A stretch of 54,818 nt of DNA from Eubacterium sp. (GCA_017619835.1 JAFZRN010000027.1:1-54818), one strand, 5' to 3'; shown: positions 26,626 through 36,291, counted from the first letter of the stretch. The notes: generated from the sequence alone by a model not told the origin. Numbers and translations are program-made.

Positions 26626-27993
26626 ATGTCAAACGAAATTCCTTACAAAATCTATCTGGATGAGAGCGAGATGCCAACAGCATGGTATAACCTTCGTTCG
26701 GATATGAAGATCAAACCGGCACCGCTGTTAAATCCCGGAACAGGTCAGCCTCTTACAGCTGAGGAGCTTACTCCTATATTCTGTGAAGAGCTTGTTCAGC
26801 AGGAGCTGGATGAAACAACACCTTTTATAGAGATTCCCGCTGAGATCAGAGAGTTCTATAAGATGTACAGACCTTCACCGCTCGTAAGAGCATACTGCCT
26901 TGAGAAGAAGCTTGATACTCCGGCTAAGATCTATTATAAGTTCGAGGGTAACAACACAAGCGGAAGCCACAAGCTTAACTCTGCTATCGCTCAGGCTTAC
27001 TATGCTAAGAAGCAGGGACTTAAGGGCGTTACCACAGAGACCGGTGCAGGTCAGTGGGGAACAGCTCTTTCAATGGCTTGTTCATACTTTGATCTTGACT
27101 GTAAAGTATTCATGGTAAAGGTTTCCTATGAGCAGAAGCCTTTCAGAAGAGAAGTAATGAGAACCTATGGTGCAACAGTTACTCCTTCACCTTCAGAGAC
27201 AACAGAAGTTGGTAAGAAGATCCTTGCAGAGCATCCCGGAACAACAGGAAGTCTCGGATGTGCTATCTCAGAAGCAGTAGAAGTAGCAACAAAGAATCCG
27301 GGCTACAGATATGTTCTCGGAAGTGTTCTTAACCAGGTTCTTCTTCATCAGTCAGTTATCGGTCTTGAGACAAAGGCTGCACTTGATAAGTATGGCATCA
27401 AGCCTGATATGATCATCGGATGCGCCGGCGGCGGATCTAACCTCGGTGGTCTCATCGCTCCGTTCATGGGCGAGAAGCTTCGTGGAGAGGCTGATTACAG
27501 GATCATCGCTGTTGAGCCTGCATCATGCCCGAGCTTCACACGCGGAACCTATGCATATGACTTCTGCGATACAGGTATGATCTGTCCACTTGCTAAGATG
27601 TATACACTCGGAAGCAGCTTCATTCCTTCAGCTAACCATGCAGGCGGACTCAGATTCCACGGCATGAGTTCAACACTTTCACAGCTTTATCATGATGGTT
27701 ACATGGAAGCAACAAGTGTTGAACAGACAAGCGTATTCGAAGCAGCTGAGCAGTTCGCAAGAGTAGAAGGAATCCTTCCTGCACCTGAAAGCTCACACGC
27801 TATAAGAGTAGCTATAGATGAGGCTCTTAAGTGTAAGGAGACAGGTGAGGAGAAGACTATCGTATTCGGTCTCACAGGAACAGGATACTTTGACCTTGTA
27901 GCATATGAGAAGTTTAATAACGGCGAGATGAGCGACCAGATCCCTACAGACGAAGAGATCGCAGCATCAATCGCTAAATTACCACAGATCTAA
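26626..27993 (+). CDS. trpB: TrpB-like pyridoxal-phosphate synthase (tryptophan synthase beta, TrpB2 type)
   Basis: 455 aa, matching the longer TrpB2 subgroup rather than canonical TrpB (about 400). The PLP lysine is Lys116 in SGSHKLNSA. The glycine-rich phosphate loop is CAGGGSNLGG near 265, and TETGAGQWGTALS near 147 is typical. No trpA or other trp gene is adjacent, so it may make tryptophan from free indole and serine. Codon bias is strong. A TATATAAT-like -10 and AAAGGAG lie just upstream. The nrdG gene starts one base after its stop. Confidence 0.93.
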   Translation: MSNEIPYKIYLDESEMPTAWYNLRSDMKIKPAPLLNPGTGQPLTAEELTPIFCEELVQQELDETTPFIEIPAEIREFYKMYRPSPLVRAYCLEKKLDTPAKIYYKFEGNNTSGSHKLNSAIAQAYYAKKQGLKGVTTETGAGQWGTALSMACSYFDLDCKVFMVKVSYEQKPFRREVMRTYGATVTPSPSETTEVGKKILAEHPGTTGSLGCAISEAVEVATKNPGYRYVLGSVLNQVLLHQSVIGLETKAALDKYGIKPDMIIGCAGGGSNLGGLIAPFMGEKLRGEADYRIIAVEPASCPSFTRGTYAYDFCDTGMICPLAKMYTLGSSFIPSANHAGGLRFHGMSSTLSQLYHDGYMEATSVEQTSVFEAAEQFARVEGILPAPESSHAIRVAIDEALKCKETGEEKTIVFGLTGTGYFDLVAYEKFNNGEMSDQIPTDEEIAASIAKLPQI

Positions 27994-27994
27994 T

Positions 27995-28687
27995 ATGAAA
28001 ATACACGGATTAATGAAAATGACTCTGCTGGACTTTCCCGGTCTGGTAGCATGCACCGTATTTTTCGGCGGGTGCGACATGAGATGCCCATTTTGTCATA
28101 ACTGGGAACTCGTGGATATTAATGCGCCCGCTGTAATGGATGACGAGGAGCTCCTTAAGTTTCTATCAAAGAGGCAGGGGCTCCTTGATGGTGTAGTATT
28201 CACAGGAGGAGAACCTCTCCTCAGAAAAGATATAGGCGTCCTGATGAAGAAGATAAAGGACATGGGATTTAAGCTTAAGCTGGATACCAACGGCAACCAT
28301 CCCGATGAACTTATCTCTGTTGTTGAGGAGGGCCTGGTTGATTATGTCGCGATGGATATAAAAAACAGTCCCGAAAGATACGCCGAAACAATAGGTGTTC
28401 CCGGCTTCGATATATCGAATGTAAAAAGGAGCATAGAATTCCTTTTAAAGGGAAATGTCCCCTATGAATTCAGGACTACCGTAGTTAAGTCCTATCATGA
28501 TGAGGATTCCTTCAGAGGAATAGCAAAGCTGATAGAGGGAGCATCCGAATACTACATACAGGGTTTTGTAGATAGAGATACGGTACCCACAAGAGGACTC
28601 GAAGCCCATAGTCCCGAAGTGATGAAAAACTTCCTGAATATAGTGAAACCCTACGTAAATAGGGCAGAATTAAGGGGAATCGAGTAA
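27995..28687 (+). CDS. nrdG: Radical SAM activating protein for anaerobic ribonucleotide reductase
   Basis: 230 aa. The CX3CX2C cluster motif CDMRCPFC (Cys27, 31, 34) binds the 4Fe-4S/SAM centre; FTGGEPLL at about 70-77 is the SAM-binding GGE motif. The length and the opening MTLLDFPG match the NrdG2 branch rather than short E. coli NrdG. It would generate the glycyl radical of the NrdD encoded next. It begins one base after the trpB-like stop without a clear RBS, so translation is probably coupled. It precedes the NrdR-controlled promoter of nrdD and so is not under it. Confidence 0.93.
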   Translation: MKIHGLMKMTLLDFPGLVACTVFFGGCDMRCPFCHNWELVDINAPAVMDDEELLKFLSKRQGLLDGVVFTGGEPLLRKDIGVLMKKIKDMGFKLKLDTNGNHPDELISVVEEGLVDYVAMDIKNSPERYAETIGVPGFDISNVKRSIEFLLKGNVPYEFRTTVVKSYHDEDSFRGIAKLIEGASEYYIQGFVDRDTVPTRGLEAHSPEVMKNFLNIVKPYVNRAELRGIE

Positions 28688-28716
28688 AAATCCGAATATA
28701 GGCAAAAACAAAAAAT

Positions 28717-28764
28717 GTACAATATCTAGTGTTTTTTAAAAAATTTACATACTAGATATTGACA
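28717..28764 (+). promoter_or_regulatory. Two NrdR boxes in front of nrdD
   Basis: Box 1 (28717-28732) and box 2 (28749-28764, inverted) share the core AATATCTAGT and fit the known NrdR palindrome (roughly ACACWATATCTWGTGT). Their centres are 32 bp apart, three helical turns, the usual spacing for NrdR. Box 2 overlaps the -35 of the promoter, consistent with repression. Confidence 0.85.
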
Positions 28765-28786
28765 TTTTTTTGTTTTGTGATATCAT
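28759..28786 (+). promoter_or_regulatory. Promoter of nrdD-trxB
   Basis: TTGACA (28759-28764), a 16-base spacer and TATCAT (28781-28786) with TG extension. The -35 is inside NrdR box 2. Transcription would start near 28793, giving a leader of about 60 bases. Confidence 0.75.
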
Positions 28787-28855
28787 TCTATTTACTAGGC
28801 CTTTTCCGGTACGGGGAAAGGAGACAAAAATAAAAAATATGGGGAGGAGTTATTA

Positions 28856-31249
28856 ATGTACCGAGTATTAAAACGAGACGGGGTAGTTGTCGATTTTGAT
28901 GTAAGCAAGATCAGTCAGGCCATAGAAAAAGCATTTGTGGGTTGCGATAAGCAGTATCACCCCACAGTGATCGATATGCTGGCACTTCGTGTTACCAGTG
29001 ATTTCGAAGATAAGATCAAGGATGATGTTATATCCGTAGAGGATATCCAGGATAGTGTTGAGAAGATCCTTTCAGAGGCAGGCTATACAGATGTTGCAAA
29101 GGCATATATCCTTTATCGTAAACAGCGTGAGAAAGTGCGTAACGTTCGTAACGCAATGCTCAACTACAAGGATATCGTTGATAACTATCTGCAGATAAAT
29201 GACTGGAGAGTTAAGGAGAATTCGACAGTTACCTACAGCGTAGGCGGACTTATTCTTTCAAACTCAGGTGCCATCACAGCTAACTACTGGCTGAGCGAGA
29301 TCTATGATCAGGAGATCGCTGATGCTCACAGAAGCGCAGCAATCCACATCCATGACCTCAGCATGCTTACAGGCTACTGCGCAGGCTGGTCCTTAAAGCA
29401 GCTTATCCAGGAAGGCCTCGGTGGTGTTCCGGGAAAGATCACATCCGCTCCTGCAGGACATCTTTCAACACTTTGTAACCAGATGGTTAACTTCCTTGGT
29501 ATCATGCAGAATGAGTGGGCAGGCGCTCAGGCATTCTCATCCTTCGACACCTATCTTGCACCTTTCGTAAAGATAGATGATCTGTCACAGAAGGAAGTTA
29601 AGCAGTGCATTCAGTCATTCATTTTCGGTGTAAACACACCTTCAAGATGGGGCACACAGTCACCGTTTACCAACATCACTCTTGACTGGGTTGTTCCCAA
29701 CGATATGAAGGATCAGAAGTGCTGGGTTGGCGGCAAGGAAGTTGACTTTACCTATGGCGAATGCCAGAAGGAAATGGATATGGTCAACAAGGCATTTATC
29801 GAGATCATGATCGAGGGCGATGCCAACGGACGTGGATTCCAGTATCCGATACCTACATATTCGATCACAAGAAACTTCGACTGGAGCGAGACAGAGAACA
29901 ACAAGCTTCTCTTTGAGATGACAGCTAAGTACGGTACTCCGTATTTCTCAAATTACATCAACTCCGATATGGAACCGAGCGATGTAAGAAGTATGTGCTG
30001 CCGTCTTCGTCTTGATCTTCGTGAGCTTCGTAAGAAGTCAGGCGGTTTCTTCGGAAGCGGTGAGTCAACAGGTTCGGTTGGTGTTGTTACTATCAACCTT
30101 CCTCGTATCGCCTATCTTGCTAAGGATGAAGCTGACTTCTTTGCAAGACTCGACCGTCTGATGGATCTTTCCGCAAGATCACTCAAGACAAAGAGAACAG
30201 TTATCACAAAGCTTCTTGATTCAGGTCTCTATCCATATACAAAGAGATACCTCGGAACCTTTGATAATCATTTCTCGACCATCGGTCTTATCGGAATGAA
30301 CGAGGTTGGTCTTAATGCAAAATGGCTTGGCAAGGATCTCACAAGTGATGAGACACAGCAGTTTGCTGTTGAAGTTCTCAACCATATGAGAGAAAGACTC
30401 AGCGATTATCAGGAGCAGTATGGCGACCTCTATAACCTTGAGGCTACACCTGCTGAATCAACTACTTATCGTTTTGCTAAGCATGATAAGGAGCAGTATC
30501 CCGACATCATAACAGCTAATGAGAATGGTACACCTTACTATACCAACTCATCACACCTTCCTGTTGGATATACTGATGATATATTCTCTGCACTTGATGT
30601 TCAGGATAATCTTCAGACACTTTATACATCAGGTACTGTATTCCATGCATTCCTCGGCGAGAAGCTTCCCGAGTGGAAGGCTGCCGCTACACTTGTTCGT
30701 AAGGTTGCAGAGAATTACAAGCTGCCTTACTATACAATGTCACCTACCTACTCAGTATGTAAGAACCACGGTTATATTACCGGTGAAGTATTTACATGTC
30801 CCGAGTGTGGTGAGAAGACAGAGGTTTACAGCCGTATCACAGGCTATTATCGTCCGATCCAGAACTGGAATGATGGTAAGGCTCAGGAATACAACGATCG
30901 TAAGGAATACAATATTGCCGCAAGTACGCTTACACATGACGGCCCGAAGGCACCGGTTCAGCCCGTAAAGCTTTCCACACCAGAAGAGCCTCAGACTGTA
31001 GTTAACGCAGCAGTAGCAAAGTCAGATGTTCCCGTTATGTATGTAAAGGATCATTGTCCGAAGTGTAAGGGCGCAGAGCAGCGCTTCCGCCTTGCAAAGG
31101 TAGAATTCGACGAGGTTAACTGCACCGAGAACATGGATATCGCAAGAGAGCTTGGTATCCAGCAGACACCTACGATAATCGATCCGGACGGAACGAGATA
31201 TGTCGGTGACAATGCAGCATCCGAGTGGATGAGAGCTCATAACGTATAA
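28856..31249 (+). CDS. nrdD: Anaerobic (class III) ribonucleoside-triphosphate reductase with a fused C-terminal redoxin domain
   Basis: 797 aa. An N-terminal ATP-cone at about 1-95 (RVLKRDGVVVDFDVSKISQA) is followed by the catalytic barrel. SMCCRLRLD near 380 holds adjacent cysteines, and the C-terminal zinc site contains CPEC at 648-651. The glycyl-radical motif RITGYY puts the radical at Gly663. Unusually, residues about 725-797 form a glutaredoxin/NrdH-like domain with CPKC at 734-737 and a cis-Pro TPTI near 772. Thioredoxin reductase follows 21 bases later, so the enzyme is probably reduced by its own redoxin and TrxB rather than by formate. Reduces NTPs to dNTPs under anoxia. Confidence 0.96.
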   Translation: MYRVLKRDGVVVDFDVSKISQAIEKAFVGCDKQYHPTVIDMLALRVTSDFEDKIKDDVISVEDIQDSVEKILSEAGYTDVAKAYILYRKQREKVRNVRNAMLNYKDIVDNYLQINDWRVKENSTVTYSVGGLILSNSGAITANYWLSEIYDQEIADAHRSAAIHIHDLSMLTGYCAGWSLKQLIQEGLGGVPGKITSAPAGHLSTLCNQMVNFLGIMQNEWAGAQAFSSFDTYLAPFVKIDDLSQKEVKQCIQSFIFGVNTPSRWGTQSPFTNITLDWVVPNDMKDQKCWVGGKEVDFTYGECQKEMDMVNKAFIEIMIEGDANGRGFQYPIPTYSITRNFDWSETENNKLLFEMTAKYGTPYFSNYINSDMEPSDVRSMCCRLRLDLRELRKKSGGFFGSGESTGSVGVVTINLPRIAYLAKDEADFFARLDRLMDLSARSLKTKRTVITKLLDSGLYPYTKRYLGTFDNHFSTIGLIGMNEVGLNAKWLGKDLTSDETQQFAVEVLNHMRERLSDYQEQYGDLYNLEATPAESTTYRFAKHDKEQYPDIITANENGTPYYTNSSHLPVGYTDDIFSALDVQDNLQTLYTSGTVFHAFLGEKLPEWKAAATLVRKVAENYKLPYYTMSPTYSVCKNHGYITGEVFTCPECGEKTEVYSRITGYYRPIQNWNDGKAQEYNDRKEYNIAASTLTHDGPKAPVQPVKLSTPEEPQTVVNAAVAKSDVPVMYVKDHCPKCKGAEQRFRLAKVEFDEVNCTENMDIARELGIQQTPTIIDPDGTRYVGDNAASEWMRAHNV

Positions 31250-31270
31250 AAGCGTATAAGGGGTTACACA

Positions 31271-32179
31271 ATGTATGATATGATCATAGTCGGCGGGGGT
31301 CCTGCGGGACTCACCGCCGCAGTATACGGACTTCGTAACGGAAAGTCCGTATTTGTTATAGAGAAATCGGTTTTCGGAGGCCAGATAGTCAATTCTCCGA
31401 ATGTTGAAAATATTCCCGGATTTGACTCAATAAGCGGCGATGATTTTGCCGACAAGCTGTTAGAGCAGGCCATGGGTCAGGGCGCCGAGGTGACGCTTGA
31501 AAATGTCACGGCAGTTGAAAAAAACGGCGATACATTTACCGTTAAGACTGAGGAAGGCGGCAGCTACGAATCAAAGACTGTCATCCTTGCCACCGGTACT
31601 ACCCACAGGACTCTCGGACTTGAAGGAGAAGAGGATCTTATCGGAAGCGGTATAAGCTTCTGCGCTGTCTGTGACGGCGACTTCTACAGAGATCAGAATG
31701 TTGTCATGATAGGCGGCGGAAACTCTGCTTTTGTAGAATCAGGTCTTCTTGTGGATATAGTAAAGAAACTCACGATCCTTCAGGATATGCCTTTCTTTAC
31801 CGCAGATCAGAAGCTTCAGGATCAGGTCCTTTCAAAGGCTAATGTCGAGACCCATGTCGGAACAAAGATCCTCGGTTATAAGACTGAGGCGGGAAGTCTT
31901 AAGGGTGTCATATATGAGGAAGACGGAGTAGAAAAAACGGCGGAATGCGACGGAGTATTCCTTGCCGTAGGACTCGTTCCCGAAAATGACGCATTTGCAT
32001 CTTTAGCAGATCTGGATGAGAGAGGCTACTTCGTTCCGGAGAATATCTGCAATACAAAAACACCCGGTCTTTTTGTAGCGGGAGACTGCAATCAGAAGAC
32101 CCTAAGACAGGTTGCTACAGCCTGCTCGGATGGGGCATATGCGGCGATCGCGGCATGTGACTTTATCAAGGGTTTATAA
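31271..32179 (+). CDS. trxB: Thioredoxin reductase (FAD-dependent)
   Basis: 302 aa. FAD-binding GGGPAGLTAAVYGL at 8-21, redox-active CAVC at 131-134 and NADPH-binding GGGNSAFVESGLL near 151; ends with GLFVAGDCNQKTLRQVATA. Likely reduces the redoxin domain fused to NrdD immediately upstream, sharing its NrdR-controlled transcript. RBS AAGGGG. Confidence 0.95.
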   Translation: MYDMIIVGGGPAGLTAAVYGLRNGKSVFVIEKSVFGGQIVNSPNVENIPGFDSISGDDFADKLLEQAMGQGAEVTLENVTAVEKNGDTFTVKTEEGGSYESKTVILATGTTHRTLGLEGEEDLIGSGISFCAVCDGDFYRDQNVVMIGGGNSAFVESGLLVDIVKKLTILQDMPFFTADQKLQDQVLSKANVETHVGTKILGYKTEAGSLKGVIYEEDGVEKTAECDGVFLAVGLVPENDAFASLADLDERGYFVPENICNTKTPGLFVAGDCNQKTLRQVATACSDGAYAAIAACDFIKGL

Positions 32180-32192
32180 ATTGATTTAAAAC

Positions 32193-32228
32193 CTTGTCAA
32201 AAAATTTTTAAAAAAATCTGTTGACAAG
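32193..32228 (+). promoter_or_regulatory. Dyad overlapping the glnN copy 2 promoter
   Basis: CTTGTCAA (32193-32200) is the exact reverse complement of TTGACAAG (32221-32228), and the right half contains the -35 hexamer. The centres of the half-sites are 28 bp apart. A repressor or activator site is possible; alternatively it is a weak terminator for trxB. Confidence 0.4.
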
Positions 32229-32249
32229 AGAAAAAAAAGAGAGTAGTAT
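32221..32249 (+). promoter_or_regulatory. Promoter of glnN copy 2
   Basis: Perfect TTGACA (32221-32226), 17 bases, TAGTAT (32244-32249). Transcription would begin around 32256, a few bases before the antiterminator/terminator element. Confidence 0.6.
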
Positions 32250-32261
32250 ACAGAATCGAAA

Positions 32262-32312
32262 AAGGCAATGGCGTCTTAGAGAACATAGTTCTCTGAGGCG
32301 CTTTTTCTTTTT
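32262..32312 (+). promoter_or_regulatory. Nitrogen leader element 1 (antiterminator/terminator switch) before glnN copy 2
   Basis: AAGGC-AATGGC-GTCTT (32262-32277) makes a 5-bp stem with a six-base loop. Its 3' arm and part of its loop are also the left arm of a 14-bp terminator stem (32271-32284 with 32288-32301), followed by TTTTTCTTTTT. The two folds exclude each other. The same design precedes amt and gltB. Loop position 1 is A and position 4 is G, as in ANTAR-protein target loops. Confidence 0.65.
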
Positions 32313-32335
32313 ACAAACGAAAAGGAGAGAAAGCT

Positions 32336-34435
32336 ATGGAAAAACAAAATGTACCTGAACTGTTCGGATCGCTTGTCTTTAATGACAAGGTTATGAGAGC
32401 AAGATTATCGTCTGATGTATATGCATCACTAAGAGAGACTATCGATAAAAACGTAAAGCTGGATGAGAGCGTTGCCGATGCAGTTGCCGAAGAAATGAAG
32501 AACTGGGCAATCGAAAACGGAGCAACACATTTTACTCATTGGTTCCAGCCGCTCACAGGAGTAACAGCAGAGAAGCATGACAGCTTTATCTCCCCTTCAC
32601 CTGACAGCGGAGTACTGATGGAGTTCTCAGGTAAGGAGCTTATAAAGGGCGAGCCTGATGCATCATCCTTCCCATCCGGAGGATTGAGAGCAACATTTGA
32701 GGCAAGAGGCTATACAGCATGGGATCCTACATCCTATGCATTCATCAAGGATCATACACTTTGTATTCCGACAGCCTTCTGTTCATACTCAGGTGAAGCG
32801 CTGGATAAGAAGACACCGCTCCTCAGATCCATGCAGGCGATCAATAAGCAGGCTTTAAGAATATTAAAGCTTTTCGGAACCGAAGCAAATTATGTAAGAA
32901 CAAGCGTTGGTCCGGAGCAGGAGTACTTCCTCGTAGATAAGGAAGTCTTCGATAAGAGGCCTGACCTTATATATACAGGCAGAACACTTTTCGGAGCAAT
33001 GCCTCCGAAGGGTCAGGAAATGGATGATCACTACTTCGGAGTTATCAAGCCGAGAGTAAGCGAGTTCATGGAAGACCTGAATAAAGAGCTCTGGAAGCTG
33101 GGTATCCTGGCTAAGACAGAGCATAACGAAGTGGCACCGGCACAGCATGAGCTGGCTCCGATCTACTCCACAACAAATGTGGCAACAGATTCCAATCAGC
33201 TGATGATGGAGATCATGAAGAAGGTTGCAAGCCGTCATGGTATGGTATGTCTCCTCCATGAGAAGCCATTTGCAGGAGTAAATGGATCAGGTAAGCATAA
33301 TAACTGGTCCATCGGAACAGATACGGGAATCAACCTTCTGTCACCCGGAAAAACACCTTATGAAAATGCACAGTTCCTGCTTTTCCTTTCAGCAGTAATT
33401 CAGGCTGTAGATGATTATCAGGATTTACTTAGACTTTCAGTAGCAACTGCAGGAAATGATCATAGACTTGGGGCAAATGAGGCTCCTCCGGCAATCATTT
33501 CCATCTTCCTCGGTGATGAGCTTTCGGCAATCCTGGATGCAATAAGAAACGACAAGCCATACGAGGGAACAGAGGATGTTGTAATGAAGCTCGGTGTTCA
33601 CTCACTTCCGAGATTCAGCAGAGATACAACAGATCGTAACAGAACATCACCGTTCGCATTTACCGGTAATAAGTTCGAGTTCAGATCACTTGGTTCATCC
33701 AACAGTATCGCATGCTGCAACATCATGCTGAATGCAGCAGTGGCAGAGAGCTTAAAGCAGTATGCTGATGAGCTTGAGAAGGCAGATGACTTTGAGGCAG
33801 CTCTTCATGAACTGATCAAGAGAGTCATCACAGAGCATCAGAGAATCCTCTTCGATGGTAACGGATACGGAGAAGAATGGGTTAAGGAAGCTACAGAAGT
33901 AAGAGGTCTTTCTAATCTTAAGACCACAGCTGATGCAATGCCTCACCTTCTTGATGAGAAGAACAAGAAGATGCTCATTGAACATAAGGTATTTACAGAG
34001 TCAGAGCTTAACTCACGTTGTGAGATCATGCTTGAGAACTATGTAAAGACAGTCAATATCGAGGGACTTACCATGGTAAATATGGTTCGTAAGAATTACC
34101 TTCCGGCTATCGAGAGATATCTCTACAGACTGTCCCAGACAACAGTTCTTATGAAGCAGGTAAGTGAGAAAGTAAAATGCAAGTATGAGGTTTCCACAAT
34201 GGAGAGACTTTCAGAGCTTACCGATTCTATCATGGACAGTGTTACGGATCTTGAGGATGCACTTGCTAAGTTCAAGACACTTGAAAATGTATTCAAGTCA
34301 TCTGCATTTGTAAGAGATGAGCTTCTTCCGAAGATGGATACACTCAGGAAGTATGTTGATGAAGCAGAGATGCTTACATCACAGCGTGACTGGCCATTCC
34401 CGAGCTATGGACAGCTCCTGTTTAGTGTTAACTAA
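32336..34435 (+). CDS. glnN: Glutamine synthetase type III (GSIII), copy 2
   Basis: 699 aa, the same length as copy 1, with substitutions concentrated in the N-terminal 60 residues and near 640-665. All GSIII motifs ([24 protein letters not shown]) are intact, so both copies should be active. It is linked to amt-PII downstream and sits behind the leader switch, which suggests this is the copy induced for ammonia scavenging. AAAGGAGAG is a good RBS. Confidence 0.96.
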   Translation: MEKQNVPELFGSLVFNDKVMRARLSSDVYASLRETIDKNVKLDESVADAVAEEMKNWAIENGATHFTHWFQPLTGVTAEKHDSFISPSPDSGVLMEFSGKELIKGEPDASSFPSGGLRATFEARGYTAWDPTSYAFIKDHTLCIPTAFCSYSGEALDKKTPLLRSMQAINKQALRILKLFGTEANYVRTSVGPEQEYFLVDKEVFDKRPDLIYTGRTLFGAMPPKGQEMDDHYFGVIKPRVSEFMEDLNKELWKLGILAKTEHNEVAPAQHELAPIYSTTNVATDSNQLMMEIMKKVASRHGMVCLLHEKPFAGVNGSGKHNNWSIGTDTGINLLSPGKTPYENAQFLLFLSAVIQAVDDYQDLLRLSVATAGNDHRLGANEAPPAIISIFLGDELSAILDAIRNDKPYEGTEDVVMKLGVHSLPRFSRDTTDRNRTSPFAFTGNKFEFRSLGSSNSIACCNIMLNAAVAESLKQYADELEKADDFEAALHELIKRVITEHQRILFDGNGYGEEWVKEATEVRGLSNLKTTADAMPHLLDEKNKKMLIEHKVFTESELNSRCEIMLENYVKTVNIEGLTMVNMVRKNYLPAIERYLYRLSQTTVLMKQVSEKVKCKYEVSTMERLSELTDSIMDSVTDLEDALAKFKTLENVFKSSAFVRDELLPKMDTLRKYVDEAEMLTSQRDWPFPSYGQLLFSVN

Positions 34436-34457
34436 GAAAAAAAGAATAATAAGTGAA

Positions 34458-34504
34458 AAGGCAAAGGCGTCTTGAGTAAAACTCAGGACGCCTTTTCTAA
34501 ATTT
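34458..34504 (+). promoter_or_regulatory. Nitrogen leader element 2 between glnN copy 2 and amt
   Basis: AAGGC-AAAGGC-GTCTT (34458-34473) is the small stem with hexaloop. The competing terminator pairs 34463-34477 with 34481-34495 (15 bp, one wobble) and is followed by a short T-tract, TTTTCTAAATTT. It lies 22 bases after the glnN stop and would set how much of the glnN transcript reaches amt. Confidence 0.65.
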
Positions 34505-34524
34505 ATAGAAGAGAGGAAATTATT

Positions 34525-36291
34525 ATGACAGAAGAAATTATGAACGCACTCGACGGTGAACTTTTTGCAGTCTGGTTCCTGATAGGAGCAGCATTTGTGT
34601 TCTGGATGCAGGCAGGATTCGCGATGGTAGAGGCAGGCTTTGCAAGAGCAAAGAATGCAGGTAACATCCTGATGAAGAACCTGATGGACTTCTGTATCGG
34701 ATGTTGTGTATTTATACTGATAGGTTTTAGTCTTCTCCTTGGTGAAGATGTGATGGGATTCATCGGAAAGCCCGGATTTGATATATTTACAAGTTATCAG
34801 AATTTTGACTGGTCGAACTTTATATTCAACCTTGTATTCTGTGCAACAACGGCAACTATCGTTTCAGGTGCTATGGCAGAAAGAACAAAGTTCCTCAGTT
34901 ATTGTGTATATTCGGGAGTTATCTCAGCACTTATATATCCAATCGAAGCACACTGGATCTGGGGCGGCGGCTGGCTCGCACAGCTTGGATTCCATGATTT
35001 TGCAGGATCATGTGCAATTCATATGGTAGGTGGTATCGCAGCAGTTGTCGGTGCCAAGATGGTAGGACCTCGTATAGGTAAGTTCGAAAGAGATAAAGAT
35101 GGTAAAGTAACAAAAGTTAACGCATTCCCCGGCCACAACATTGTAGTCGGTGCACTCGGTGTATTCATCCTCTGGCTTGGATGGTACGGATTCAACGGTG
35201 CAGCATGTACTTCAACTGATCAGCTTGCATCAGTATTCGTAACAACAACGATCGCACCTTCAGTAGCAACTGTAGTATGTATGATCTTTACATGGGTTAA
35301 ATATGGTAAGCCCGATGTTTCAATGTGTCTCAATGCTTCCCTCGCAGGTCTTGTAGCTATTACAGCACCTTGTGATGTAACCGATGCATTTGGCGCAATA
35401 GTGATCGGAGCAGTAGCCGGACTCCTTGTAGTATTCGGTGTATGGCTTCTTGATTTCAAGCTTCATATCGACGATCCCGTTGGTGCCGTAGCAGTTCATT
35501 GCATGAACGGTATCTGGGGTACAATTGCAACAGGTCTTTTCGCAACAACTTCAGCACCCGGAAATGACAGTGTAGTAGGTCTTTTCTACGGTGGCGGATT
35601 CCATCAGTTAGGACTTCAGTTACTTGGTTTTGCTACTGTAGCAGCATGGACAGTAGTTTGTATGATAATTGTATTCTCAATAATCAAGGCAATCTTCGGA
35701 CTCAGAGTTTCAGAGGAAGAAGAGCTTGAAGGTCTTGATTCTACAGAGCATGGTCTTGCATCTGCATATTCAGGATTCAGTATCGTTGATATGTCAAGTG
35801 CAATGATGACCGAGAATGAGAACACAAGCCTCGGAGTATCCGAATATGATGAAGCAAGTGAAGCTCAGAAGAAAGCATCTGTTCCTGTAGTAGATGCATC
35901 TAAGGAAATGAGAGAAGCAGGTGTTATCGCTGATACAGGTATCAACAAGGTTGTTATCATTACCAAGCTTTCAAGATATGATAAGATCAAGAAAGCGCTC
36001 AATGCTCTTGGTGTAACAGGTATCACGGTAACTCAGGTAAGTGGCTGCGGTATCCAGAAGGGTGCCGGCGACAAGTACCGTGGAGTTGAGATGGACGTAA
36101 CACTCCTTCCTAAGATCAAACTTGAAGTAGTAGTAAGTAAAATCCCTGTTGACAGCGTGATCGAAACAGCTAAGAAGACTCTTTACACCGGTAAGATCGG
36201 TGATGGTAAGATCTTCGTATATCCTGTAAGTCGTGTTGTTAAGATTAGAACAGGTGAAGAAAACTATGACGCCCTGCAGGACGTTGAATAA
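34525..36291 (+). CDS. amt: Ammonium transporter fused to a PII (GlnK) regulatory domain
   Basis: 588 aa. Residues about 1-405 are the Amt channel, with roughly eleven membrane segments, AGSCAIHMVGGIAAVVGAKM carrying the first pore His and AVHCMNGIWGTIATGL the second. After an acidic linker, residues 473-588 are a complete PII protein: INKVVIITKLSRYDKIKKAL, the T-loop KGAGDKYRGVEM and the closing GKIFVYPV. In most bacteria Amt and GlnK are separate proteins from one operon; here the gate and sensor are one chain. The fused Tyr in YRGVE is a potential modification site. The gene follows glnN copy 2 and leader element 2. Confidence 0.96.
   Translation: MTEEIMNALDGELFAVWFLIGAAFVFWMQAGFAMVEAGFARAKNAGNILMKNLMDFCIGCCVFILIGFSLLLGEDVMGFIGKPGFDIFTSYQNFDWSNFIFNLVFCATTATIVSGAMAERTKFLSYCVYSGVISALIYPIEAHWIWGGGWLAQLGFHDFAGSCAIHMVGGIAAVVGAKMVGPRIGKFERDKDGKVTKVNAFPGHNIVVGALGVFILWLGWYGFNGAACTSTDQLASVFVTTTIAPSVATVVCMIFTWVKYGKPDVSMCLNASLAGLVAITAPCDVTDAFGAIVIGAVAGLLVVFGVWLLDFKLHIDDPVGAVAVHCMNGIWGTIATGLFATTSAPGNDSVVGLFYGGGFHQLGLQLLGFATVAAWTVVCMIIVFSIIKAIFGLRVSEEEELEGLDSTEHGLASAYSGFSIVDMSSAMMTENENTSLGVSEYDEASEAQKKASVPVVDASKEMREAGVIADTGINKVVIITKLSRYDKIKKALNALGVTGITVTQVSGCGIQKGAGDKYRGVEMDVTLLPKIKLEVVVSKIPVDSVIETAKKTLYTGKIGDGKIFVYPVSRVVKIRTGEENYDALQDVE

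Noticed and set aside
34402-34417. GAGCT-ATGGAC-AGCTC hairpin with an A1/G4 hexaloop at the end of glnN copy 2, as a possible first ANTAR stem for amt
   Set aside because: It encodes the conserved peptide SYGQL, a near-identical stem occurs at the end of glnN copy 1 where no leader follows, and it is about 40 bases from the switch; chance from coding constraint is more likely.
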